Positions 1-5,209 of a stretch of 5,209 bases of DNA are shown here, piece by piece; position 1 is the stretch's first letter; every line of letters begins with the position of its first letter. The translations under genes and the position numbers were made by a program. The DNA is from Flavobacteriales bacterium. Its GTDB lineage: Bacteria > Bacteroidota > Bacteroidia > Flavobacteriales > Parvicellaceae. The notes below the pieces were generated by a model. That model worked only from the letters and a program-made list of their open reading frames with translations, did no database searches and was not told the DNA's origin. The stretch is from positions 1-5,209 of the forward strand of contig JAAZYJ010000114.1 in the NCBI GenBank assembly GCA_014239715.1, given 5' to 3'.

Positions 1-382
1 CGCCTCTTTTAGTTGTCTCCTCCCATGACTTGGTTGCATCATCAACCCACAGAGCCACAACCTTTACGCCGTCTCCATGTTCGTTAATGTGCTCATTTAT
101 TTCTCCGCCCTTTTCAAGCGAAGTGGTTAATACAAGCCTGATCTTATCCTGCTTTAACACGTAGGATACTCGGTCGCTAATACCAGTTTCAAGACCGGCA
201 TAAGCTTCACTTTGAAACCCGAACGCCGTCTTATAAAACAGAGCGGACTGCTTGGCGTTGCCAACATACAATTCGACATGGTCTGTCCCTAACAGGGGCA
301 GAAAATCTTCAGCTTCCGGGAACAACTTTTTCAGTCCGTATTCTGTGTTTTGTAGATCCTTAAGATTCTTTATTTCTGCCAT
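1..382 (-). CDS. hpd: 4-hydroxyphenylpyruvate dioxygenase, N-terminal part (cut by window edge)
   Basis: This is the first 127 codons of a non-heme Fe(II) dioxygenase that converts 4-hydroxyphenylpyruvate to homogentisate in cytosolic tyrosine catabolism. The visible part starts with a short leader, then the N-terminal VOC (glyoxalase-like) domain from about residue 32, where GTDHVELYVGNAKQ is typical of the family. The family signature HGDGVK follows at residues 102-107. The iron ligands (two His and one Glu) belong to the C-terminal VOC domain and lie beyond the left edge, so catalysis cannot be checked here. The family is usually about 350-400 aa, so roughly one third is present. The ATG at 382-380 is chosen because an in-frame TAA (403-401) lies seven codons upstream. 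The start is preceded by an A-rich stretch and not a Shine-Dalgarno, as is common in Bacteroidota. It sits 21 nt downstream of hmgA and is probably cotranscribed with it; hmgA makes the next enzyme of the pathway. Confidence 0.93.
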   Translation of the reverse strand, partial: MAEIKNLKDLQNTEYGLKKLFPEAEDFLPLLGTDHVELYVGNAKQSALFYKTAFGFQSEAYAGLETGISDRVSYVLKQDKIRLVLTTSLEKGGEINEHINEHGDGVKVVALWVDDATKSWEETTKRG

Positions 383-403
383 TTTTCTTTTTATAAATGA
401 TTA

Positions 404-1561
404 TTACTCGATCCAGGAGGTGTGATAATCTCCCGTGTCTATTTCCAGTGCTTGTTTTGTTAACCTTAGTGGTTTAAACGTGTCAACCATAACGGCCAAT
501 TCTTTTGTTTCTTTTTGGCCAATGCTTCTCTCCATTGCTCCGGGATGAGGTCCGTGGGGGATTCCTGATGGGTGCAATGTGATCATGCCTTTTTCAACGT
601 GATTCCTGCTCATAAAGTCACCATCAACGTAATATAACACCTCATCAGAATCTATGTTGCTATGGTTGTAAGGAGCAGGTATAGATTCAGGGTGATAGTC
701 GTATAATCTCGGGCAGAACGAACAGACAACGAACGCACTTGTTTCAAACGTCTGGTGAACAGGAGGAGGCTGATGAACTCTACCTGTAATGGGTTCAAAA
801 TCATGAATTGAAAATGCATAAGGGAAATTATACCCATCCCACCCTATAACGTCAAATGGATGAGAAGCATAAACATATTGATGGAGCATTCCTTCTTTTT
901 TCACTTTGACCAGAAAATCGCCTTCTTCATCGTGCGTTTCCAGCTCGGTCGGTCTTCGAAGATCCCGTTCACAGTAAGGCGAATGCTCTAACAACTGGCC
1001 AAACCAATTTCTATATCGTTTTGGTGTATACATTGGATGAAATGACTCAACAATAAACAGTCGATTGTCTTCATCATTAAATTCCATCTGATAGATCATC
1101 CCTCGAGGTATAACCAAATAATCACCATACGAAAACTCAATATTTCCAAGAAACGTTTTTAGCTTTCCGCTCCCTTTATGTACGAATATCATCTCATCGC
1201 AGTCTGCGTTTTTATAGAAATATTCAGTTTGTGATTCTTTAGGTGCCGCAAGGATAATGTGACAATCGTTGTTCACCAAAATTGGAACTCGACTCTTCAA
1301 AAAATCCAGGCAAGGATTAACGCTAAAACCGTTCAGCGCATAGGGCTTCATGTTTTTTTCTATTGCAATTTCAGGAGTGACATCAATTGATTCAAGAATT
1401 TCCTTTACTTGTGTAGGGCGCTGACAATGATAAAGCAGTGACGACATGCCGTCAAAGCCAATTGTGCCAAACAGCTCTTCGTAATAATAACCCCCATCAG
1501 GCTTCTTAAATGTTGTGTGCCTTTTGTGAGGAATTTTTCCAAGTTTATGATAAAATGGCAT
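404..1561 (-). CDS. hmgA: Homogentisate 1,2-dioxygenase
   Basis: The product is a 385-aa cytosolic Fe(II) dioxygenase that opens the homogentisate ring to maleylacetoacetate. It has a double cupin fold. The N-terminal cupin (about residues 95-175, with NADCDEMIFVHKGSG and GDYLVIPRGMIYQ) lacks metal ligands. The C-terminal cupin (about 255-345) holds the active site. By comparison with the human enzyme, H300 and E307 (in NHSNIDSDEVLYY) and H336 (in IPHGPHPG) are the likely iron ligands His335, Glu341 and His371. H263 (in RVHQPPPVHQ) probably matches catalytic His292, with H269 as the alternative. One extra residue separates the His and Glu ligands compared with the human spacing. The protein is about 50-60 residues shorter than the animal and proteobacterial enzymes, as in the short Bacteroidota form. 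The start is fixed by an in-frame TAG directly before the ATG. The gene lies upstream of hpd in the same operon and diverges from an aminotransferase gene. Confidence 0.96.
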   Translation of the reverse strand: MPFYHKLGKIPHKRHTTFKKPDGGYYYEELFGTIGFDGMSSLLYHCQRPTQVKEILESIDVTPEIAIEKNMKPYALNGFSVNPCLDFLKSRVPILVNNDCHIILAAPKESQTEYFYKNADCDEMIFVHKGSGKLKTFLGNIEFSYGDYLVIPRGMIYQMEFNDEDNRLFIVESFHPMYTPKRYRNWFGQLLEHSPYCERDLRRPTELETHDEEGDFLVKVKKEGMLHQYVYASHPFDVIGWDGYNFPYAFSIHDFEPITGRVHQPPPVHQTFETSAFVVCSFCPRLYDYHPESIPAPYNHSNIDSDEVLYYVDGDFMSRNHVEKGMITLHPSGIPHGPHPGAMERSIGQKETKELAVMVDTFKPLRLTKQALEIDTGDYHTSWIE

Positions 1562-1572
1562 CTAAGTGTTTT

Positions 1573-1601
1573 TTAACAACCCGGTCGAATCCATTAACAA
1601 C
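1573..1601. repeat. Direct repeat TTAACAAC, two copies 21 bp apart
   Basis: TTAACAAC occurs at 1573-1580 and again at 1594-1601, a start-to-start distance of 21 bp, or two helical turns. Read toward hmgA, the copies are GTTGTTAA and lie about 12-40 nt before its start codon. Same-face spacing suits binding of a dimeric regulator, but the sequence is AT-rich and chance is possible. Confidence 0.3.
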
Positions 1602-1654
1602 AAAGAAAAACGTATTCTTATTGTATTCTATGAAGCCTCTAAATTCAACCTTTA

Positions 1655-1675
1655 CATTGTAAGATTAATACAATG
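1655..1675. promoter_or_regulatory. Perfect inverted repeat, candidate operator
   Basis: CATTGTA (1655-1661) and TACAATG (1669-1675) are perfect reverse complements separated by 7 nt. A further ATTGTA half-site lies at 1620-1625. The arm length and spacing suit a dimeric helix-turn-helix regulator, and the position between divergent genes of linked metabolism supports an operator. No regulator gene is present in the window, so the binding protein is unknown. It is not followed by a T-tract, so it is not a terminator. Confidence 0.4.
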
Positions 1676-1788
1676 ACACAAAGATATCGAAAAATCGAAT
1701 GTTATGGGGATGATAAAAGTCATATCAATGGAAGTAACTGTTACAAGAAATATATCAATCAAAGACCCTAAGGCCTTGTATTTAAAAT

Positions 1789-1796
1789 TAATTTTG
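1789..1796 (+). promoter_or_regulatory. Candidate -7 element (TAATTTTG) of the aminotransferase gene
   Basis: TAATTTTG matches the Bacteroidota sigma-A -7 consensus TAnnTTTG in every fixed position. It ends 4 nt before the ATG at 1801, so transcription would start at or next to the start codon and give a leaderless or nearly leaderless mRNA. No TTG -33 element is found at the expected 17-23 nt upstream; the nearest TTG (1776-1778) is only 10 nt away. In such an AT-rich region the match could be chance. Confidence 0.25.
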
Positions 1797-1800
1797 TAGG

Positions 1801-2958
1801 ATGTCTTTTTCTAATATCGCCTTAAATTCAAAGTTGCCGGGAGTAGGGACTACCATTTTCACAAAAATGTCTGCCTTAGCTCAGGAGCAAAGTGCCGTTA
1901 ATTTGTCACAGGGATTCCCGGATTTCGAAATCGACCCGAACTTAATTGAATTGGTCACGGCTCATATGAAGGCGGGAGCTAATCAATACGCACCAATGGC
2001 TGGTGCAATATCCCTGCGTCAAGCAATTGCAGCTAAGATTCAGAAATTATATAATGTAGAGTGCAATGTTGATACTGAAATCACCGTTACTGCCGGCGCT
2101 ACTCAAGCAATATATACAGCCATATCTGCAATAATAAAAAAAGGTGATGAGGTTATCGTATTCACGCCGGCATACGACTGTTACGAACCGGCGATAGAAA
2201 TAAACGGTGGAAAGACTGTTTTTGTTAAGCTAAAATCTACTGATTATACTATAGATTGGATTCAGGTCAGAAAAGCAGTATCTGAAAAAACTAAAATGAT
2301 CATCTTAAACACGCCTCATAATCCTACGGGAACGGTTTGGAGCGATGCCGACCTAAAAGAGCTGGCGAAGGTGACACAGGGAACAGATATAATTGTATTG
2401 AGTGATGAGGTGTATGAGCACATCATTTTCGAAGGAGAGACGCACCAAAGTGTCTTGAGAGACAAGTTCCTTAGGGAACGATCACTGGTCGTGTCGTCTT
2501 TTGGAAAGACATTTCACATAACCGGATGGAAGCTGGGATATATCATTGGCCCGGAATTCATAATGAAAGAATTTAGAAAGGTGCATCAGTTCAATGTGTT
2601 TTGTTGTAATCACCCGATGCAACAGGCAATTGCCGAATACATTTCTGTAGAAGAGCGTTATCTCGATTTGGGCCGGTTTTATGAAAAAAAGAGGGATCTT
2701 TTTAATCAGGCGGCCAGCCAATCTCGATTTACGATTATGCCTTCTATGGGGACCTACTTTCAGCTTCTTGATTATTCCAATATTACAGAAGAGAAAGATG
2801 TTGATTTTGCAATTAGATTGACCAAAGAATTTAAACTGGCGTCAATACCTGTTTCTGTGTTTTACAATACTTCAAATGATGATAAAGTACTTCGTTTCTG
2901 TTTTGCTAAGAAAAATAACACACTGGAGCGTGCTGGTGAAATCTTGTTAAAAATTTGA
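1801..2958 (+). CDS. ybdL: PLP-dependent aminotransferase, YbdL/methionine (aromatic) aminotransferase type
   Basis: This 385-aa cytosolic fold-type I (class I/II) aminotransferase closely resembles E. coli YbdL along its whole length, including the N-terminal SKLPGVGTTIFTKMSALA and GANQYAPM motifs. YbdL-type enzymes move amino groups among methionine, phenylalanine, tyrosine, glutamine and their 2-oxo acids. Visible active-site residues are Y125 (cofactor stacking), N174 in NTPHNPTG, D202 and Y205 in SDEVYEH, the Schiff-base lysine K236 in SSFGKTFHITGWK, phosphate-binding K244, and R365 (substrate carboxylate) in LRFCFAKK. None is missing. The ATG is kept because an in-frame TAA lies four codons upstream and the N-terminus aligns with YbdL; no Shine-Dalgarno is seen. 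It diverges from hmgA-hpd, so it may supply 4-hydroxyphenylpyruvate, and it lies two genes upstream of an omega-amidase, the usual partner of glutamine transaminases. The substrate preference is inferred from family, and kynurenine aminotransferase activity is an alternative. Confidence 0.9.
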   Translation: MSFSNIALNSKLPGVGTTIFTKMSALAQEQSAVNLSQGFPDFEIDPNLIELVTAHMKAGANQYAPMAGAISLRQAIAAKIQKLYNVECNVDTEITVTAGATQAIYTAISAIIKKGDEVIVFTPAYDCYEPAIEINGGKTVFVKLKSTDYTIDWIQVRKAVSEKTKMIILNTPHNPTGTVWSDADLKELAKVTQGTDIIVLSDEVYEHIIFEGETHQSVLRDKFLRERSLVVSSFGKTFHITGWKLGYIIGPEFIMKEFRKVHQFNVFCCNHPMQQAIAEYISVEERYLDLGRFYEKKRDLFNQAASQSRFTIMPSMGTYFQLLDYSNITEEKDVDFAIRLTKEFKLASIPVSVFYNTSNDDKVLRFCFAKKNNTLERAGEILLKI

Positions 2959-3137
2959 AGATTCAGTAACAAAATCTAATGCTGTGCGTTATTTCTTACA
3001 ACGCCATTCAACAAAGGAATATGGAAAGATGTTTTCATCTTACCTGCAAACCTTCTTATTATCAGATTATTTTTAACCATGGAGTGATGAACATCTAATT
3101 GATCACTTGGTTACCGGTTTTGAAAATTGAACAGAAA

Positions 3138-4091
3138 ATGAGGTTAGGCTTTTATTTGTGTGGCATTCTGCTACTGCTTGTTGTCAATGTGCAATCGCAG
3201 TCAAGTGGGGTTATCGAAGTGTATTCAGATAAGGATAGTACTTATTCTTACTTTGTTCACAATAACCAGCTGTACCATGAGAGCTGGGATACATTAGCTC
3301 AGCCAATTTTTTGGAAAAAAGTAATGGCGATGGCTCCGGACTCATGCGTCGTGAACGTTGCAGCAACACGCGAAGTATTGTTCGAAACTTCATATTGGGC
3401 CTACAAGAAAAAATCGACCAAAGAGAAACTGAAATACAAAGACAGTATTCGGTTGGCCTTTTGTCTTGAACATGGCACCAAAATATATTTGACCTCAGGA
3501 AAAAAAGAGTTTTATAATATTGAAAAAGTAATGCCTTCTATTTCGAAAGGAGTGGAGCTGTTTCCAAATTACAATGCGGATCCGTGGTATGCACAGGCGA
3601 TACTTTTAATAGAGAGCCCAGGGAAATTAGCGTATTCGAATTCTGGCGCATACGGCCCTTTTCAATTAATGAAGAGTGTTGCCAGATCACACGGTCTTAA
3701 AGTAAATAAATATGTCGATGAGCGGAAGGACTTTGATAAATCGGCAAAGGGAGCAGCAAGTCTAATTACAAAAACCTGCATTCCTCAGGCCATCAGAATA
3801 TTGAATAAGCATAATATTGAGTTTTGCGAGGATGACCTGTGGTTTAAATTATTTGTGTTGCATATTTATCATGCTGGCGCAGGAAATGTAAGCGGTCTTC
3901 TCACTTCCATGAAGACCTCGAATGGAGGAATGGAGCTTATCACAAAGATGTGGCAAAGCGAGTGGGGAGGGTTTAAAAATGCTTCTCAGAATTATTCTCA
4001 GGTTGCTTTAGCATCTATGATCATTCTCAACGATATGATTGAAGAGAATTCTAAATATATTTATGAGTGTTACCATGCTCATGAACAGTAA
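3138..4091 (+). CDS. Secreted SLT-domain lytic transglycosylase
   Basis: The product (317 aa from this start) probably cleaves peptidoglycan glycan strands in the periplasm, forming 1,6-anhydromuramyl ends. Residues 1-20 form a type I signal peptide with a hydrophobic core (LCGILLLLVV) and a plausible cut after VQS at residue 20. The N-terminal half (about 21-130) has no domain I recognise. The SLT domain covers about 145-300: catalytic E159 in LLIES, then GAYGPFQLM at 170-178 (normally GAxGLMQLM), and YHAGAGNV at 244-251 in place of the usual AYNAGxGxV. The interval between the catalytic Glu and the GA motif appears one residue shorter than in Slt70-like enzymes. The ATG at 3138 is preferred to a TTG at 3099 because it puts the signal peptide at the very N-terminus. 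Its 3' end overlaps the omega-amidase gene by 11 nt, suggesting translational coupling, although no metabolic link is evident. Confidence 0.82.
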   Translation: MRLGFYLCGILLLLVVNVQSQSSGVIEVYSDKDSTYSYFVHNNQLYHESWDTLAQPIFWKKVMAMAPDSCVVNVAATREVLFETSYWAYKKKSTKEKLKYKDSIRLAFCLEHGTKIYLTSGKKEFYNIEKVMPSISKGVELFPNYNADPWYAQAILLIESPGKLAYSNSGAYGPFQLMKSVARSHGLKVNKYVDERKDFDKSAKGAASLITKTCIPQAIRILNKHNIEFCEDDLWFKLFVLHIYHAGAGNVSGLLTSMKTSNGGMELITKMWQSEWGGFKNASQNYSQVALASMIILNDMIEENSKYIYECYHAHEQ

Positions 4092-4866
4092 ACTAAAATT
4101 AGCATTGCTTCAGACCGAGTTAATTTGGGAAAACCCGAAAGCTAACCACGTTCATTTTGAACAACTGTTGAAATTTGTGCCGGATGATTCTGATCTGATC
4201 GTCTTACCTGAGATGTTTACCACGGGTTTTTCAATGAACAGCATCAACCTTGCCGAGTCGAATAACGGTATTTCTGTCGGTTGGATGAAGAACGTGGCCG
4301 CTATAAAAAACGCCTCTGTTATAGGGAGCATCATTATTAAGGATGAAGGACAGTATTATAATCGATTGTACTGGGTTTTCCCGGATGGAACTTTCGAACA
4401 ATATGATAAAAGACATTTGTTTAGAATGGCAAATGAAGACAAGCATTTTGCTCAAGGAATGAAAAGGCTTGTAGCGGATTACAAGGGATGGAAGATCTGT
4501 CCTTTGATTTGTTACGATTTGAGATTTCCGGTATGGAGCAGGAATGATTGCCAATACGATTGCGTGATATACATAGCTAATTGGCCTGCACCGCGAGTTG
4601 ATGCATGGTCGGCTCTGCTAAGAGCAAGGGCCATTGAGAATCAATGTTTCTCCATAGGAGTGAATCGGATAGGAATGGATGGGTCTGGAATAAAATATTC
4701 AGGAGGATCAGCTGCTTTTAGTCCTAGGGGACAACTACTTACCTCTTTCCAGGACGATATGGAAAAAGTAGAAATATTGGAAATTGAAAAGAATGAACTA
4801 ATAGAAATGAGAAGGAAATTCCCCGTTCATCTTGATCAGGATCATTTCGAGGTAAAAGGAATTTAG
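4081..4866 (+). CDS. yafV: Omega-amidase, nitrilase superfamily (YafV/Nit2 type)
   Basis: This 261-aa cytosolic C-N hydrolase probably hydrolyses 2-oxoglutaramate, the by-product of glutamine transamination, to 2-oxoglutarate and ammonia; 2-oxosuccinamate is the other usual substrate. The nitrilase triad is intact: E44 in LPEMFTTGF, K110 in YDKRHLFRMANED, and C144 in PLICYDLRFPVWSRN. The downstream NWPAPR and RARAIENQ motifs match E. coli YafV very closely, and the length is as expected. The ATG at 4081 is preferred over in-frame ATGs at 4039 and 4075 because MNSKLKLALLQTELIW then aligns with the YafV N-terminus without an extension. It overlaps the end of the transglycosylase gene by 11 nt and has no clear Shine-Dalgarno, so coupled translation is likely. 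The YbdL-type aminotransferase two genes upstream is its natural metabolic partner. A general carbon-nitrogen hydrolase with another amide substrate is the less likely alternative. Confidence 0.92.
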   Translation: MNSKLKLALLQTELIWENPKANHVHFEQLLKFVPDDSDLIVLPEMFTTGFSMNSINLAESNNGISVGWMKNVAAIKNASVIGSIIIKDEGQYYNRLYWVFPDGTFEQYDKRHLFRMANEDKHFAQGMKRLVADYKGWKICPLICYDLRFPVWSRNDCQYDCVIYIANWPAPRVDAWSALLRARAIENQCFSIGVNRIGMDGSGIKYSGGSAAFSPRGQLLTSFQDDMEKVEILEIEKNELIEMRRKFPVHLDQDHFEVKGI

Positions 4867-4870
4867 TGGT

Positions 4871-5209
4871 TTACCGGCTTTTGTCCAGCTCCCAGTCTTC
4901 GTTCAGGTTCCAATTGGACCTGATCTCAATTAATTTGTTGTATCGCACTACACGTTCAGGCTGAACCTTTTCAGGGTAGTTGCCGGTATCCCAAACATTA
5001 TTGTAGTTGTCATCATAGATTAGTCGAACTGCATACTTGCCGGGTTTGAGATCATCAAAATGGATTGCTTGAGCCCCATAAAAACTTTCAGATATTCGAA
5101 CGGAGTTCCCTTTTGGGTCTAAAAGCTCAACAAACATGTTTGAGTGATTGTTGGTGATGATGTTGACACCGAGATGCCCAAAATAATTCTCTTTATAGGT
5201 GGAAAACGA
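4871..5209 (-). CDS. Ig-like domain protein, C-terminal part (cut by window edge)
   Basis: This frame is open without interruption from the right edge to a TAA at 4873-4871, giving the last 112 residues of a longer protein; the Met at 5137 is internal and not a start. The sequence is a beta-rich tail: FGHLGVNI, then VELLDPKGN, the PGKYAVRLIYDDN loop, WDTGNYPEKVQPERV, and a final IEIRSNWNLNEDWEL. This pattern recalls the C-terminus of Bacteroidota proteins annotated as having SbsA-type (Big_5) Ig-like domains, which are predicted to be exported or surface-attached. The function of that group is not established. No sorting signal of the Por type is visible at the end. It is convergent with the omega-amidase gene with only 4 nt between the stop codons, so there is no dedicated terminator between them. 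Confidence 0.68.
   Translation of the reverse strand, partial: SFSTYKENYFGHLGVNIITNNHSNMFVELLDPKGNSVRISESFYGAQAIHFDDLKPGKYAVRLIYDDNYNNVWDTGNYPEKVQPERVVRYNKLIEIRSNWNLNEDWELDKSR
4904..4922. repeat. Near-perfect palindrome/hairpin past the omega-amidase stop
   Basis: CAGGT and ACCTG flank the perfect palindrome CCAATTGG, with one unpaired T at 4909. The plus-strand RNA could form a 7-bp stem with a single bulge and an AAUU loop, starting 38 nt after the omega-amidase stop. It lies inside the coding sequence of the convergent gene. No clean U-tract follows, so it is at best a weak terminator or an RNA 3'-end stabilising hairpin. Confidence 0.25.

Larger units (their letters stand above)
1562..1800. 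promoter_or_regulatory. Divergent intergenic region between hmgA and the aminotransferase gene
   Basis: This 239-nt AT-rich stretch must contain the promoters for both the hmgA-hpd operon (leftward) and the aminotransferase gene (rightward), unless rightward transcription comes from elsewhere. I see no open frame worth calling. It contains a perfect 7-bp inverted repeat (1655-1675), an 8-bp direct repeat next to the hmgA start (1573-1601), a short palindrome GTAACtGTTAC (1734-1744), and a paired ATATCAAT (1722-1729 and 1752-1759). No complete Bacteroidota -33/-7 pair (TTG with about 19 nt to TAnnTTTG) could be found on either strand. Confidence 0.6.

Noticed and set aside
761..815. On the plus strand, AGGAGGAGG followed closely by ATG looks like a strong ribosome binding site and start.
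   Set aside because: The frame stops after about a dozen codons, and the bases are the complement of hmgA codons for its PPPVHQ motif.
652..837. Open frame of 61 codons on the minus strand in another frame of hmgA.
   Set aside because: It lies entirely inside the well-supported hmgA gene and shows no domain-like composition.
1770..1777. Palindrome AAGGCCTT before the aminotransferase gene.
   Set aside because: An isolated 8-bp palindrome with no flanking symmetry is expected by chance.
2482..2721. Open frame of 79 codons on the minus strand.
   Set aside because: It is antisense to the catalytic-lysine region of the aminotransferase, which is clearly the real coding frame.
3026..3041. Hairpin AAGATG-TTTT-CATCTT after the aminotransferase gene as a terminator.
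   Set aside because: The stem is AT-rich and only 6 bp, and no T-tract follows directly.
3083..3107. Inverted repeat AGTGAT...ATCACT before the transglycosylase gene.
   Set aside because: The arms are only 6 bp with a 13-nt spacer, which is too weak to separate from chance.
3099..3137. TTG-initiated 13-residue N-terminal extension of the transglycosylase.
   Set aside because: TTG comes directly after a stop codon and the extension would push the signal peptide inward; the ATG at 3138 gives a normal signal peptide.
4231..4554. Open frame of 107 codons on the minus strand.
   Set aside because: It is antisense to the omega-amidase, which has a full catalytic triad; the antisense product resembles nothing I recognise.

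Overview
The window looks like part of a Bacteroidota chromosome (Cytophagia/Flavobacteriia-like; finer placement is not possible by eye). The main reasons are AT-rich intergenic DNA, start codons preceded by A-rich tracts instead of Shine-Dalgarno sequences, a short (385 aa) Bacteroidota-style homogentisate dioxygenase, and an Ig-like secreted protein with a C-terminal tail familiar from that phylum. No mobile element, CRISPR array, rRNA or tRNA is visible. Gene density is high and all complete frames are intact.

Layout. On the minus strand, positions 1561 to 1 carry homogentisate 1,2-dioxygenase (hmgA, complete), followed 21 nt downstream by 4-hydroxyphenylpyruvate dioxygenase (first 127 residues only; the gene runs off the left edge). 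These are two consecutive steps of tyrosine catabolism. A 239-nt divergent intergenic region (1562-1800) holds a perfect 7-bp inverted repeat and an 8-bp direct repeat, both candidate regulatory sites. On the plus strand follow a YbdL-type PLP aminotransferase (1801-2958), a 179-nt gap, a secreted SLT-type lytic transglycosylase (3138-4091), and a YafV-type omega-amidase of the nitrilase superfamily (4081-4866) whose start overlaps the transglycosylase end by 11 nt. A minus-strand gene converges on it with a 4-nt gap; only its C-terminal 112 codons are in the window, and it resembles Bacteroidota Ig-like-domain proteins.

How the genes may work together. YbdL-type enzymes transaminate methionine and aromatic amino acids. 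When glutamine is the amino donor, the by-product is 2-oxoglutaramate, which omega-amidase hydrolyses to 2-oxoglutarate and ammonia. Tyrosine transamination gives 4-hydroxyphenylpyruvate, the substrate of the divergent dioxygenase pair. The window can therefore be read as a tyrosine/methionine transamination locus with its clean-up amidase beside the aromatic-ring-opening genes. That link is inferred from gene families and proximity. The transglycosylase has no obvious metabolic role here and may simply share the transcript.
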